DNA of 64,000 nt, taken from Kurthia senegalensis (lineage in GTDB: Bacteria; Bacillota; Bacilli; Bacillales_A; Planococcaceae). Under the pieces are notes generated by a model that saw only the letters and a program-made list of their open reading frames with translations, made no database searches and was not told the origin of the DNA. Made by a program: the position numbers and the translations under genes. Each line of letters starts with the position of its first letter. Positions within the stretch are counted from its first letter, which is position 1. The DNA lies in NCBI RefSeq assembly GCF_000285595.1, contig NZ_HE611070.1, positions 66,933 to 130,932 of the forward strand, given 5' to 3'. This document shows positions 47,452-57,636 of this stretch, piece after piece.

Positions 47452-49424
47452 CATTTTGAACTCCCTTCTATTACATCATTAATCGCTACTTTTAATTGAT
47501 CAATCGCTTGACCAATCGTATCTACTTCTAACTGGCAAGCAGCATTCGTTAAGTGTCCGCCACCGCCGAGTTTTTCCATAACGAGCTGGACGTTCAAGTC
47601 CCCTAGTGAACGGGCGGAAATACCGACGCGTCCATCTGCTCGATGTGCAACTACGAAAGAAGCAGATATTTTTTGCATCGTTAATAATATATCTGCTGTT
47701 TGAGCGATTAATACAGAATTATACACCTTCGTTGCTTCACCATGTGCGATTGCAATCGTATCGTGTACAATTTCTGCTGTTTCTACAATTTTAGAACGCG
47801 TAATATACGTGTCCATATCTTCTTTTAACATATTTTGTACGAGTACGGTATCAGCACCGTTCGTTCGTAAATAAGACGCTGCTTCAAATGTACGAGCCCC
47901 TGTACGAAGTGTAAAACTTTTCGTGTCAACGATAATCCCCGCTAACAATGCTGTTGCTTCTAACATCGTCAGTTTGTCATTTTTCGGTTGATATTCTAAC
48001 AGCTCCGTTACGAGTTCGGCTGTTGATGAAGCATACGGTTCCATATAAACGAGCATCGGACTTTTCACGAATTCTTCTCCTCGACGATGGTGGTCAATAA
48101 CAACGACCTTATCTGTACGACTTAAAAGGCGTTCATCAATCGTCATAGAAGGTTTATGCGTATCAATGATAACGAGTAACGATTTTTTAGTAATGCGCTC
48201 TAACGCATCCTCAGGTGTTAAAAACTTATCATATAAATCCGATTTTTCGCGCACGACTTGCATCAAACGATTAATACTGTTGTCAATATTGTCGAAATCC
48301 ATAACGACATAACCGTTAATGCCATTCATATCAGCCATTTTACGTACACCAATTGATGCGCCAATTGCATCCATATCCGGCATACGATGCCCCATAACGA
48401 ATACTTGATCACTATCTTGAATTAAATCACGTAAAGCATGTGAAATGACACGCGCACGTACGCGTGTACGTTTTTCAACAGGATTCGTTTTACCGCCATA
48501 AAATTTTACTTTCCCATCTGGCTGTTTAATCGCTACTTGATCCCCACCTCGACCGAGTACTAAATCTAAACTCGATTGCGCAAGTTCGCCTAGTTCAACG
48601 AGTGAAGGTGAACCTGCACCGATGCCGATACTTAGTGTTAATGGTAAACTGCGCTGAGCAGTTTCTTCACGAATATCATCTAAAATTGAAAATTTCTTTT
48701 TCTCAAGTTTTTGTAAAATCGATTCATTCATAACCGCAATGAAGCGATCATTCGACGTACGTTTCAAGAAAATATCGTGCATCGTTGCCCATTTATTCAC
48801 GAGCGATGTCACGAGTGCACTTGCCTGGCTTCGATGTTGGTCGTCCATGTTGTCGGTAACTTCATCAAAATTATCGATGAATAAAATTCCGACGACTGTA
48901 CGATCATCGTAATACAGTTCTTCAATTTCTACTTGTTCAGTAATATCAAAGAAATACAAAATCTTTTCTTCTCTTTTATAAATCGTTTGGTATTGACGAT
49001 TTTGCAACGTCACTGTCACTTCATTCAAATCTTCATGACGAATTAACGCTTCTAATTCATCTGAGATCGTAAAAATTTCCATTCCGACGAGCGTATCGAC
49101 TTGCATGACACGTTGCATAAATGGATTCGCCCATTCTACTTGATGCTGATCATTTACGACCAATACACCAATTGGCATTTCCATAAACGCTTCCTCACCG
49201 ACTTCCTTTAGACGATAAGACAATTGTTCAATATGCTTCTCCGTTTGTTCATACGCTTCTTTTTCTGCTTTAAATGCGATAGATAACGCAATAATCGCAA
49301 CTACGCCGTAAATCGAACCGATTAGCGGATAGTTCATCACAAAAATAATAATGCTAATGGCTGCTAATAATGATAAGACGACTAGCGGATAACGAACGGG
49401 TCTTTTTCTAAATAGAGTATCCAA
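47451..49424 (-). CDS. gdpP: c-di-AMP phosphodiesterase GdpP
   Basis: A 657-aa membrane enzyme. Two helices (about 14-50), a PAS-like domain (about 80-150), a degenerate GGDEF domain (about 170-300) and a DHH-DHHA1 phosphodiesterase half: [10 protein letters not shown] (about 350), [17 protein letters not shown] and the DHHA1 [12 protein letters not shown] (about 603). It breaks down c-di-AMP, controlling wall stress and osmolyte uptake. It lies four bases after yybS. Confidence 0.95.
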   Translation of the reverse strand: MDTLFRKRPVRYPLVVLSLLAAISIIIFVMNYPLIGSIYGVVAIIALSIAFKAEKEAYEQTEKHIEQLSYRLKEVGEEAFMEMPIGVLVVNDQHQVEWANPFMQRVMQVDTLVGMEIFTISDELEALIRHEDLNEVTVTLQNRQYQTIYKREEKILYFFDITEQVEIEELYYDDRTVVGILFIDNFDEVTDNMDDQHRSQASALVTSLVNKWATMHDIFLKRTSNDRFIAVMNESILQKLEKKKFSILDDIREETAQRSLPLTLSIGIGAGSPSLVELGELAQSSLDLVLGRGGDQVAIKQPDGKVKFYGGKTNPVEKRTRVRARVISHALRDLIQDSDQVFVMGHRMPDMDAIGASIGVRKMADMNGINGYVVMDFDNIDNSINRLMQVVREKSDLYDKFLTPEDALERITKKSLLVIIDTHKPSMTIDERLLSRTDKVVVIDHHRRGEEFVKSPMLVYMEPYASSTAELVTELLEYQPKNDKLTMLEATALLAGIIVDTKSFTLRTGARTFEAASYLRTNGADTVLVQNMLKEDMDTYITRSKIVETAEIVHDTIAIAHGEATKVYNSVLIAQTADILLTMQKISASFVVAHRADGRVGISARSLGDLNVQLVMEKLGGGGHLTNAACQLEVDTIGQAIDQLKVAINDVIEGSSK

Positions 49425-49428
49425 AACA

Positions 49429-50388
49429 TCAACTCCTGTTTTTTGTCTTTCTTTGAATGAAGGTTCTTACATCGAAACCTACATCAACAAGACCTATTAA
49501 CGGCATAAATTGCGCGAGTGGTAACGTCACAATCGTGACAATCCATACGACACCTTTTGGCATATTTTTCTCATATAAGAAAAAGTGAAGTAAAGAATAC
49601 CCTTGTAGCGCTAATAACATCACAAGTAATAAAGATAAATTCAAAACCGCTACATACAAATATGTACCTTCTGCTGGTTTTACAAACATTTGAATAATTA
49701 AAACAGCTAAATAATACCATAGCAGTGAACGCGGTAGCTTCATATGACGGAACGCATTAAATTTCGGTGCTTGTACACCAAGCTTTCTTAAGATTGGTAA
49801 GCAAACGAGCAACGCAATAAATACGATAGCAATAATACTCATAACAACGACTGTAGGTAATATAGCATCTACAGTTTTGTCCACGTAATCTAAACGAGCA
49901 ACGAGTTGCTTCATTTGTGCTGCAGATAATTCCATTTGATTAAGCATTTTACGCGATGTATTGATTGAGTTATGCGCAAAATCTAAACCGAGTTGTAATA
50001 CATCTATATTCATAATTTGAACAGCTGCTTTATACGAAACAGAAACTGTTATAAATGAAGCAAGACTAGCAGCTACAAACATATAAGCTTTGGACTTTTT
50101 CAAACGAATTGTCGTGCCCATTACTAATCCAATCACTGAAAAAATCAATGCGGCTGGCATAGCGGCTAAACCACCCGAAATAATAAAACTCAAAATGAGC
50201 GCCGCAATAGTAACGGTAATAGATGGACCTGTACTATACTTGGCACTGTACCAAGCAATCGGTAACGGTAGTACCCAAATTGTTACGATATAAACAGACG
50301 GTACGAAGGCTGATATTGCTAATATAATAACGAATAAAGCAACCATCATGGCCCCTTGCGTCAAGCGCCTCGCAGGATTATCTGGCAT
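49429..50388 (-). CDS. yybS: DUF2232 membrane protein YybS
   Basis: A 319-aa protein with about eight membrane helices. It starts MPDNPARRLTQGAMMVALF at 50388, behind AAAGGAAGG. The family is always found beside gdpP in Bacillales. It resembles ECF-type membrane proteins, but the function is unknown. Confidence 0.8.
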   Translation of the reverse strand: MPDNPARRLTQGAMMVALFVIILAISAFVPSVYIVTIWVLPLPIAWYSAKYSTGPSITVTIAALILSFIISGGLAAMPAALIFSVIGLVMGTTIRLKKSKAYMFVAASLASFITVSVSYKAAVQIMNIDVLQLGLDFAHNSINTSRKMLNQMELSAAQMKQLVARLDYVDKTVDAILPTVVVMSIIAIVFIALLVCLPILRKLGVQAPKFNAFRHMKLPRSLLWYYLAVLIIQMFVKPAEGTYLYVAVLNLSLLLVMLLALQGYSLLHFFLYEKNMPKGVVWIVTIVTLPLAQFMPLIGLVDVGFDVRTFIQRKTKNRS

Positions 50389-50542
50389 ATTGAAACCTTC
50401 CTTTTTAAGAAAAACTTTTAATATTTTATCTTTCCATTGTACCATGTTTCAAAGTACCTAACAAAAGAACAGAGAGGTGAAATAAGATAGAAAAATAGCT
50501 GAAATCCTCCTATAACGTGCGGAAATTAACCATTCTAAACAT

Positions 50543-50587
50543 AAAAAAAAGCTGCAACAAAAGTTAAAAACTTTTGTTACAACTTTC
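50543..50587 (-). terminator. terminator after rpsF-ssb-rpsR
   Basis: A long stem with AACAAAAGTT/AACTTTTGTT, a short loop and U8 on the minus strand, 17 bases past the rpsR stop. Confidence 0.75.
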
Positions 50588-50603
50588 TCCAATAGGTTAA
50601 GAC

Positions 50604-50840
50604 CTATTTTTCTTCAGCTACGAATGGAAGTAAAGCCATTACACGTGCAGTTTTGATAGCTAGAGTTAATTTACGTTGGTATTTAGCGCTAGTACCAGTT
50701 ACGCGACGTGGTAAGATTTTGCCTCGTTCTGAGATGAATTTTTTTAGTAAATCAGCATCTTTATAATCAATGTGTTTGATGTTGTTAGATGTGAAGTAAC
50801 AAACTTTACGGCGTTTGCGGCCTCCTCGACGTGGTGCCAT
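50604..50840 (-). CDS. rpsR: 30S ribosomal protein S18
   Basis: A 78-aa ribosomal protein ([19 protein letters not shown] at the start, [18 protein letters not shown] in the core). The Cys at position 13 is of the zinc-free form. It starts at 50840 rather than at the Met before it, because MAPRRGG is conserved. It is the last gene of the rpsF-ssb-rpsR operon. Confidence 0.95.
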   Translation of the reverse strand: MAPRRGGRKRRKVCYFTSNNIKHIDYKDADLLKKFISERGKILPRRVTGTSAKYQRKLTLAIKTARVMALLPFVAEEK

Positions 50841-50864
50841 GATCAATTTCCCTCCTTTGTATAA

Positions 50865-51425
50865 TTAGAATGGAAGATCGTCTTCTGCAACGTTTACCTT
50901 GCCACTGTTGTTGGCAGGAGCTGCGAAGGGATCGTTATCCATACTTGTGTAGTTTTGATTCGTTGGCTGATTCTGTTGATAAGATGGGGCTTGATAACCG
51001 CCTTGTTGAGGAGCAGAACCTCCAAATTGGTTGCCTCCACCATAAGGTTGTTGGAATCCACCTTGTTGTTGGAATCCGCCTTGTTGGTAGTTATTGTTGT
51101 TAGCATTTTTCGGTTCTAAGAACTGAACGCTATCAGCAACTACCTCTGTCGTGTAGACGCGTTTTCCATCTTGTCCTTCATAGCTACCTGTTTGAATACG
51201 TCCTTGAACGCCAGCTAAGCTACCTTTGTGTAAAAATTGGGCAACATTTTCTGCTTGTTTACGCCATACAACACATTGGATGAAGTCCGCTTGTTTCTCG
51301 CCACCTTGGCTTGAAAATGGACGGTTAACAGCAAGAGTGAAACGTGCTACAGCAACGCCAGATTGTGTTTGGCGAAGTTCGGGGTCTTTAGTAAGACGAC
51401 CGACTAAAACGACATTGTTAATCAT
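50865..51425 (-). CDS. ssb: single-stranded DNA-binding protein
   Basis: A 186-aa protein with an OB fold in the first 105 residues ([36 protein letters not shown]) and a Gln/Gly/Asn-rich linker. The acidic tail ends DDLPF, which docks partner proteins. It is the essential DNA replication SSB, between rpsF and rpsR as usual. Confidence 0.95.
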   Translation of the reverse strand: MINNVVLVGRLTKDPELRQTQSGVAVARFTLAVNRPFSSQGGEKQADFIQCVVWRKQAENVAQFLHKGSLAGVQGRIQTGSYEGQDGKRVYTTEVVADSVQFLEPKNANNNNYQQGGFQQQGGFQQPYGGGNQFGGSAPQQGGYQAPSYQQNQPTNQNYTSMDNDPFAAPANNSGKVNVAEDDLPF

Positions 51426-51470
51426 CAGAATACAACCTCCTTATCGTTTATGTTATAACTGATTTGTTTA

Positions 51471-51761
51471 TTATTTTTCTTCTTCGCGAACAGCGATGTG
51501 GCGGATAATATCCTCACTGATGTTAGCTAGACGAGTGTATTCGTTGATTGCTTCTGTTGGAGCAGAAACTTTCATGATTTGGTAGTAACCTTCACGGAAA
51601 TCATTGATTTCGTATGCAAGGCGACGTTTACCCCAATCTTTAGACTCAGCTAATTCCGCACCGTTAGAAGTTAAGATTTCGTTGAAACGTTCAACTAAAG
51701 CTTTTTTAGCTTCTTCTTCGATGTTTGGACGAATGATGTACATTAATTCGTATTTACGCAT
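51471..51761 (-). CDS. rpsF: 30S ribosomal protein S6
   Basis: A 96-aa ribosomal protein ([20 protein letters not shown]). It starts at the ATG at 51761, which follows GGAGG by 11 bases. It begins the rpsF-ssb-rpsR operon, with a promoter at 51849-51877. It dimerises with S18 in the 30S subunit. Confidence 0.95.
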   Translation of the reverse strand: MRKYELMYIIRPNIEEEAKKALVERFNEILTSNGAELAESKDWGKRRLAYEINDFREGYYQIMKVSAPTEAINEYTRLANISEDIIRHIAVREEEK

Positions 51762-51848
51762 TGTAATTTGCACCTCCTTATGGACTTTGGTCTAACCAAA
51801 AAAGGATAGACAAGGAGAGATAGTATCTTGTACTACTCACATCTTCAA

Positions 51849-51877
51849 ATATTAACATAGTTGATGTATTGAAGCAA
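51849..51877 (-). promoter_or_regulatory. rpsF operon promoter
   Basis: In minus-strand sense: TTGCTT (51872-51877), 17-base spacer, TAATAT (51849-51854). The leader of about 80 bases contains a short TTGGT/ACCAA hairpin (about 51791-51803). Confidence 0.6.
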
Positions 51878-51943
51878 TGATTATTAATTGAGATTCGCTA
51901 TTTCCATTTTGTTTTGCGATACTTATTAGTAGGAGGTGGTAAA

Positions 51944-52531
51944 ATGACTGATCCTGTAAAATTTGCTGTTATTGAGTTAGATATGCACCATATTACAAAA
52001 CAAAATGTATGGCTAACATTCATTGCATCAATCGTTCTACTATTCGCTTATTATTTAACATTTGGTTGGCCCGAACATTTTTCAATAAGCTCGATCTTGT
52101 TGAACATCGTTCTGTTCGTCGTATTATACGTTGCTCTAATTGTCTTACATGAAATATGTCACCTAATCGGTTTCGTTCTTTTCGGGCGAGTACCGCTTTC
52201 AAGTTTAAAATACGGACTCAACTTAAAATTAGGCGTTGCCTATGCGACAACGACCGAACTATTACCGAATTATGTGATGCGTAAAGCGTTATTACTCCCA
52301 TTTTGGGTGACGGGTGTCATTCCTGTCATTATCGGCTTTGCTATTGAAAATGTCGCAGTCGTTCTCGGAGGTGCATGGCTCATAGCTGGTGCCATCGGAG
52401 ATTTTGCCATGTATACAGCACTTTTAAAATATCCGAAAAATTGTCTCGTAAAAGATGATGAAAAGTTTCCAAGACTTCATTTGTATTCTTTGAAACCATT
52501 AGAAACAACAAAAAAAGACACGACTCTTTAA
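51944..52531 (+). CDS. DUF3267 membrane protein with an HExxH-type motif
   Basis: A 195-aa protein with about four membrane segments. VLHEICHLIGFVLFGR (about 66-81) has an HExxH zinc-binding pattern, as in membrane metalloproteases of the site-2 type. The start at 51944 follows TAGGAGGTGG seven bases upstream. It lies on the plus strand, divergent from rpsF and convergent with ychF. Its substrate is unknown. Confidence 0.75.
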   Translation: MTDPVKFAVIELDMHHITKQNVWLTFIASIVLLFAYYLTFGWPEHFSISSILLNIVLFVVLYVALIVLHEICHLIGFVLFGRVPLSSLKYGLNLKLGVAYATTTELLPNYVMRKALLLPFWVTGVIPVIIGFAIENVAVVLGGAWLIAGAIGDFAMYTALLKYPKNCLVKDDEKFPRLHLYSLKPLETTKKDTTL

Positions 52532-52546
52532 GAGCGTGTCTTTTTT
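52509..52546. terminator. bidirectional terminator between convergent genes
   Basis: AAAAAAGACACG...CTCTT/AAGAGCGTGTCTTTTTT, with a short loop, between the DUF3267 gene and ychF. Confidence 0.85.
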
Positions 52547-52554
52547 ATTACGAA

Positions 52555-53655
52555 TTAAACGTTGAATAAGAATTCCATTACGTCGCCATCGTTTACTACA
52601 TATTCTTTTCCTTCAAGACGTAGACGACCCGCTTCTTTAGCAGCTGATTTTGAACCGAACTCTACTAAATCTTCATAAGAAATCGTTTCTGCACGAATGA
52701 AGCCACGTTCGAAGTCAGAGTGAATAATACCTGCACATTGCGGAGCTTTCATTCCTTTACGGAACGTCCAAGCACGTACTTCTTGTACACCTGCAGTGAA
52801 GTATGTTGCTAAACCAAGTAGGCTGTATGCCGCTTTGATTAGTTTATCTAAACCTGATTCTTGAATGCCTAATTCTTCTAAGAACATTGCTTTTTCATCG
52901 TCATCTAATTGAGCGATTTCTTCTTCAATTTTTGCACAAACAACGATTACTTCCGCGCCTTCCTTAGCAGCGTATTCGCGTACTTGTTTTACGTAATCAT
53001 TTTCTTCAGAATTTGATACTTCATCTTCTGAAACGTTCGCTACGTATAGTGCTGGTTTAAGAGTTAATAAACTTAAACCTTTGATGATTTTTTTCTCTTC
53101 ATCTGTTAAATCAACTGAGCGTGCTGGCATTTCATTAGCGAAAGCTTCTTTCACTTTTTCAAGTACAGCTGCTTCTTCCATTGATTCTTTATCTTTTTGT
53201 TTTGCTAATTTGCTTACTTTTGCATAGCGTTTATCTACAGATTCTAAATCCGCTAAAATTAACTCTAAGTTAATAACTTCGATATCGCTAATTGGGTCTA
53301 CTTTACCCGCTACGTGTGTGATGTTTTCATCTTCGAAACAACGTACCACTTGTGTGATCGCATCTACTTCACGAATGTGAGATAAGAATTTGTTTCCTAA
53401 ACCTTCACCTTGGCTAGCACCTTTTACGATTCCGGCAATATCCGTGAATTCGAATGATGTTGCCACTGTTTTTTTAGGTTCTACCATTTCAGTTAATTTA
53501 TCTAAACGAGCATCTGGCACTTCTACGATTCCGACGTTCGGATCGATTGTCGCGAACGGATAGTTCGCTGCTAATGCGCCTGCTTTTGTAATTGCGTTAA
53601 ATAGTGTTGATTTACCTACGTTTGGTAAACCTACGATTCCGGCTGTTAAAGCCAT
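52555..53655 (-). CDS. ychF: Obg-family GTPase/ATPase YchF
   Basis: A 366-aa translation-linked P-loop protein. G1 [15 protein letters not shown] (about 8-22), the family-specific [32 protein letters not shown] and the C-terminal TGS domain (about 280-363, ending DVMEFLFNV). The start at 53655 (MALTAGIVG) follows AGGTTGTGG. YchF prefers ATP to GTP. It is conserved at this locus. Confidence 0.95.
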   Translation of the reverse strand: MALTAGIVGLPNVGKSTLFNAITKAGALAANYPFATIDPNVGIVEVPDARLDKLTEMVEPKKTVATSFEFTDIAGIVKGASQGEGLGNKFLSHIREVDAITQVVRCFEDENITHVAGKVDPISDIEVINLELILADLESVDKRYAKVSKLAKQKDKESMEEAAVLEKVKEAFANEMPARSVDLTDEEKKIIKGLSLLTLKPALYVANVSEDEVSNSEENDYVKQVREYAAKEGAEVIVVCAKIEEEIAQLDDDEKAMFLEELGIQESGLDKLIKAAYSLLGLATYFTAGVQEVRAWTFRKGMKAPQCAGIIHSDFERGFIRAETISYEDLVEFGSKSAAKEAGRLRLEGKEYVVNDGDVMEFLFNV

Positions 53656-53731
53656 GTTCATCCACAACCTTTCAAATTGTTCATACGTGTTTAACTTATT
53701 TATTATAATTTTTAGACACGTAAAAGTCTAT

Positions 53732-53932
53732 TTATTGTTCCGGTGCTGCTATGAGCACTTTTTTTAATTTCTTTTCGAATTCTCGACGAGGAATTAATAC
53801 GCTATGCTGACATCCAGTACATTTAATGCGAATGTCTGCGCCTAGTCGAATGATTTTCCAAGCATTCACACCACAAGGATGCGCTTTTTTCATTTCAACG
53901 ACGTCATTTAAATTATACGTTTTCGCTTCCAC
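53732..53932 (-). CDS. DUF951 small protein
   Basis: A 66-aa protein with HPCG near residue 18 and IRIKCTGCQHSVLIPRREFEKKLKK. The pair of Cys motifs may bind metal. It overlaps the mscS stop by one base and precedes ychF, as in other Bacillales. It is of unknown function. Confidence 0.8.
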   Translation of the reverse strand: MEAKTYNLNDVVEMKKAHPCGVNAWKIIRLGADIRIKCTGCQHSVLIPRREFEKKLKKVLIAAPEQ

Positions 53933-54825
53933 TATTCTTCGTCCTCCTCTATAACGGGGTTAGCCCCACGTTCATAAACCATCATCTTAGGATATGGAAT
54001 GTCGATTCCATTCGTATCAAAAATTTCTTTCACATCACGACGAATACGACGTGATACACCGAAGTGTTGCATCGGTAACGTTTCAACAGATACTCGTAAA
54101 ATAACTTCTGCCCCAACGACACTTTGGACACCGAGTAAAGTCGGTTCACCGACGATACTTTCTTCTAAATTAGGCAACGTTTTTAAATAGTCTTCAATGA
54201 GCGATTCCGCTTTTGCAATATCAGAACTATACGCCACACTAACGTCAATGACGGCTACTGAGTTGTTAATCGAATAGTTGACAACTTCTGTAATCGAACC
54301 ATTTGGCACAATGTTAATTTCGCCAGATGCCCCTTTTATTTTCGTCGTACGTAAACCGATTTCAAGAACCGTTCCTTCAACTGCCGTCAGTTTAATATAA
54401 TCGCCAACGCCGAATTGGTCTTCAAAAATAATAAAGAACCCTGTGATGACATCTTTCACTAAACTTTGTGCACCGAAACCGATTGCTAAACCGACAACCC
54501 CTGCACCGGCAACTAAACCAGCAATGTTAATGCCTAAAATCGACAAACATGCCATACCAGCCGCGAAGTATACTACATACGATACGATACTTTTAAGCAA
54601 ACGCAACACAGTACGATAGCGACGCTCTGCATTATAACCTGTTTGAATTTTATCATTTAACGTCATACGGATATTAAATGCCTTTGTAATCGCTGCCTTC
54701 GCCACACGGACGATGACTAATGCAAGAACTACAATAAGCACAATTTTCAATGCATTTTCACCTAAAGTTGTCCACATCTTCTCATTTGATAACTTATTCA
54801 TATAATAATTATAGATTTTCTCCAA
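53932..54825 (-). CDS. mscS: small-conductance mechanosensitive channel (MscS family)
   Basis: A 297-aa channel with three membrane helices (about 21-45, 70-92, 98-118); the pore helix has AGAGVVGLAIGFGAQSLVKDVITGFFIIFEDQFGVGDYI. The beta and alpha/beta cytoplasmic domains follow. It opens under membrane tension. It ends in an acidic tail and overlaps DUF951. Confidence 0.9.
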   Translation of the reverse strand: MEKIYNYYMNKLSNEKMWTTLGENALKIVLIVVLALVIVRVAKAAITKAFNIRMTLNDKIQTGYNAERRYRTVLRLLKSIVSYVVYFAAGMACLSILGINIAGLVAGAGVVGLAIGFGAQSLVKDVITGFFIIFEDQFGVGDYIKLTAVEGTVLEIGLRTTKIKGASGEINIVPNGSITEVVNYSINNSVAVIDVSVAYSSDIAKAESLIEDYLKTLPNLEESIVGEPTLLGVQSVVGAEVILRVSVETLPMQHFGVSRRIRRDVKEIFDTNGIDIPYPKMMVYERGANPVIEEDEE

Positions 54826-54948
54826 AACGACATAATCTCCTCTTTTATCGTAATTGAAAACAGCTATTTACAATTCGTAAACAGCTGTTTAATCTAACTT
54901 TCATTATAGTAAAAATCCACGTCAATTTCGATTGATTTATTGATTTTA

Positions 54949-55665
54949 TTATAGAACATATTGAATTGCCACAATAACGGCGACTACAAGCATCGCTGGT
55001 AACATATTCGCAACACGTATTTTCGTCAGTCCAAGCATATTAATGCCAAGAGCCATAATCATGACCCCACCAGTCGCTGTCAGTTGCTTAATAAACAAAT
55101 CAAGCGCCTCTTGCGGAATAAACGAACTAATCACACCTGCACAAATCGCAATCATTCCTTCGTATAAAAAAGTAGGAATGGCCGCGAGCAATACACCAAC
55201 GCCCATCGTAGAAGCTAAAATAATCGCGATAAATCCGTCGATAATACCTTTCGTAATGAGCACCGCATGGTCATTTCGTAAGCCGCTATCTAACGCGCCT
55301 AAAATGCCCATCGACCCGATAACGAAAATTAACGTTGCGGCTACAAATCCTTGAGCTAAACTATTTTCTTGATCTTTATTCGTAAATTTACCACCAATTT
55401 TTTGTTCCATCCATTCGCCAGACAGCTTCAAATAATTTTCAATATCGATGAGTTCACCGATAATCGTTCCGATGACTAAGCTCGCGATAATAATAATGAA
55501 ATCATCACTTTGAATACCCATTTGAATGCCGAGCAATACGATTGCTAACGCAATGACGAGCATAACTGTTTCTTTTACACGTTCGGGGATGTTCTTCATC
55601 AACCGTCCAACGATCCCACAAACAAAAATTAATAAACCATCAATAAAAGCTCCTAATAAAATCAC
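54949..55665 (-). CDS. DUF554 membrane protein
   Basis: A 238-aa protein with about six or seven helices and a Gly-rich start (LLGAFIDGLLIFVCGIVGRL). The family is common next to parB and mscS in Bacillales, possibly a transporter. Its last base pairs adjoin the stop of parB, so the genes are coupled. Function unknown. Confidence 0.75.
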   Translation of the reverse strand: MILLGAFIDGLLIFVCGIVGRLMKNIPERVKETVMLVIALAIVLLGIQMGIQSDDFIIIIASLVIGTIIGELIDIENYLKLSGEWMEQKIGGKFTNKDQENSLAQGFVAATLIFVIGSMGILGALDSGLRNDHAVLITKGIIDGFIAIILASTMGVGVLLAAIPTFLYEGMIAICAGVISSFIPQEALDLFIKQLTATGGVMIMALGINMLGLTKIRVANMLPAMLVVAVIVAIQYVL

Positions 55666-56485
55666 TATTCTTCACGACCTTTTAAAAGCGTTAAAATACG
55701 TTCCAAATCTTCATCAGAGAAAAAATCAATTTCGATTTTCCCTTTATTTTTCGTTGCAGTAATTTCAACGTTCGTTCCGAGTTGATCTCGTAACTGCTCT
55801 GAAATTTCCGCATAAAATAAATGCTGTAATGATTTCTTTTTCGTTCCACGTGGAACATCTTCATTCAACGTATGTACGTAGTTTTCAAGCTGACGTACAT
55901 TCATTTGTTGTTCAATAACTTTACGCGCAACAATCGGAATCATTTTTTACGTTTAATACCAATCAATGCACGACCGTGCCCCATCGTTAACGCCCCTTCA
56001 TCAACCATGCGTTGCACTTCTTCTGGCAACGTCAAGAGACGAACGTGATTCGCAATGTACGGACGGCTTTTCCCTAATCTTTCCGCTAATAATTCTTGTG
56101 TTAAGCCTAAATGATCCATTAACTTACGATAAGATTGTGCTTCTTCGATTGGCGTTAAATCTTCCCGCTGTAAATTTTCAATCGTTGCAAGTTCCATCAT
56201 TTCTCGGTCGTTATATTGACGGACGACCGCTGGAATTTTAGCAATCAACGCTTTCTTCGTTGCTCTAAATCGTCGCTCCCCAGCAACAATCTCGTAAAAA
56301 TTACCTGCTTGTCGTACGATAATCGGTTGCAAAATACCATGTTCCGTAATCGATTGTGACAATTCTTCCAAAGCCTCTTCGTTAAAAATGCGGCGTGGTT
56401 GAAATGGGTTGGCACGTATTTTTCGCACAGGAATATATTCAACAACATCTTGTTCTTTCAAATCGTTCAATGGATTTTCCCCCAT
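55665..56485 (-). CDS. parB: chromosome-partitioning protein ParB (Spo0J), frame broken
   Basis: About 273 residues after correction. CTP-binding core (IRANPFQPRRIF, GERRFRA near residue 65), the parS-binding helix-turn-helix (AERLGKSRPYIANHVRLL) and a C-terminal dimer domain (KIEIDFFSDEDLERIL). A T6 run (55943-55948, plus strand) is one base short; one more A in the gene gives KRKKMIPIVARKV in frame. The start at 56485 (MGENPLND) follows GGGGGA. Spo0J normally begins with a GLGKGINALF-type motif that contacts ParA. That motif is absent, and no parA lies beside the gene. It contains a parS site. Confidence 0.88.
55842..55857. other. parS site inside parB
   Basis: CGTTCCACGTGGAACA matches the parS consensus TGTTNCACGTGNAACA at 13 of 14 fixed positions, with a perfect CCACGTGG core. 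It sits inside parB, as in B. subtilis spo0J. ParB would load here. Confidence 0.8.
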
Positions 56486-56584
56486 CGTTCTTCCCCCTAT
56501 TGATTTAAAATACATTTACACTCAGTTTAACAAAAAAATAACGTAATCTTTTCTTTTCCAACTAGTCAGAAAATAAACGTATTG

Positions 56585-56612
56585 AAAAAGAGCATCGCTA
56601 ATTGCGATGCTC
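56585..56612. terminator. terminator after noc
   Basis: Perfect nine-bp stem GAGCATCGC/GCGATGCTC with a five-base loop and U5 on the minus strand. It lies between noc and parB, where soj/parA would otherwise sit. Confidence 0.8.
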
Positions 56613-56614
56613 CG

Positions 56615-57487
56615 TTATGAATCATTATTTTTTTGACCCGGTTTCTTTTTAGGAATACGGACCGTTACTTGATAATATTCATCATTTTCTTCTTCTTGCG
56701 TGTCGATATCAATACCATTTTTATGAATAACAGATACAGATTCGCGAATCGTATTTAGCGCAAGTCGTACATCACGATGCACGATGCGACGAATACGTTT
56801 CTTTTTCGTCTTATTATTCGCTTCTAGCACTTGTTCGATACGCGTTTCTAATTGACGAACATTATAATCTTTTTCTAACGTTTCATTCAACAATTGCAGT
56901 TGTAATTTTTCTTCTTTTAAGGGAATTAATGCACGCGCATGACGTTCTGAAATCGAGCGATTTAAAATCGCTTGCTGCACGTCTTCTGGCAATTTCAACA
57001 GTCTTAATTTATTCGCAACTGTTGATTGCCCTTTCCCTAAACGTTCAGCAAGTGCACCTTGCGTTAGACCGTGCATTTCTAGCAACGTTTGATAAGCATG
57101 GGCTTCTTCAATCGCTGTTAATTCTTCTCGTTGAAGATTTTCAATTAATGCGACAGATGCCACATCATGTTCGTTCATTTCTCGAATTATCGCTGGTGCC
57201 TCTGTCCAATCTAGAGATTGCATTGCACGATAACGGCGTTCTCCTGCAATAATCTCAAACTCATCCTCACCAAATTTGCGAACGACAATTGGTTGAATTA
57301 CACCGTGTAATTGAATTGTTTGTGCCAATTCTTCCAACTTTGCACTGTCAAAAATAGTTCTAGGTTGGTAACGATTGGGATGAATTTTTGAAATTGGAAG
57401 CTTCACAACTGTTTCATGATTTTGTACCGAGGCAATTTCTTCTACCTTCTCACTGCCGCCGAAAAATCGTGAAAAAGCACTTTTCAT
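56615..57487 (-). CDS. noc: nucleoid occlusion protein Noc
   Basis: A 290-aa ParB-like CTPase. The N-terminal [11 protein letters not shown] is a likely amphipathic membrane-targeting helix as in B. subtilis Noc. CTP core: NRYQPRTIF and GERRYRA; DNA-binding: [18 protein letters not shown]. It stops division over the nucleoid. It starts at 57487 and is the next gene after rsmG. One Noc-like site lies in walK. Confidence 0.92.
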   Translation of the reverse strand: MKSAFSRFFGGSEKVEEIASVQNHETVVKLPISKIHPNRYQPRTIFDSAKLEELAQTIQLHGVIQPIVVRKFGEDEFEIIAGERRYRAMQSLDWTEAPAIIREMNEHDVASVALIENLQREELTAIEEAHAYQTLLEMHGLTQGALAERLGKGQSTVANKLRLLKLPEDVQQAILNRSISERHARALIPLKEEKLQLQLLNETLEKDYNVRQLETRIEQVLEANNKTKKKRIRRIVHRDVRLALNTIRESVSVIHKNGIDIDTQEEENDEYYQVTVRIPKKKPGQKNNDS

Positions 57488-57564
57488 TAACAAGCACCAC
57501 CTTTTCGATATTTGCTATTATCCATTATAGAGAATTTTCATTAAAAAAACATAAGAAAGTACAG

Positions 57565-57619
57565 AAAAAAATAAGAGTGCGTCACATTCTTGAAAAAAAT
57601 GTTAGACGTCACTCTTATT
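57565..57619. terminator. terminator after rsmG
   Basis: A stem of about 14 bp (AATAAGAGTG.CGTC) around a long loop with U run on the minus strand. Confidence 0.7.
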
Positions 57620-57636
57620 TCAACATAGTTGAGAAA

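Noticed and set aside
50894-51106. Asn/Gln-rich minus-strand frame inside ssb
   Set aside because: Shadow of the Gln/Gly-rich linker of ssb in another frame.
55665-56515. Two separate genes for the two ParB halves
   Set aside because: The halves continue exactly at the expected point of the ParB family when one A is added, so one gene with a frame break is simpler.
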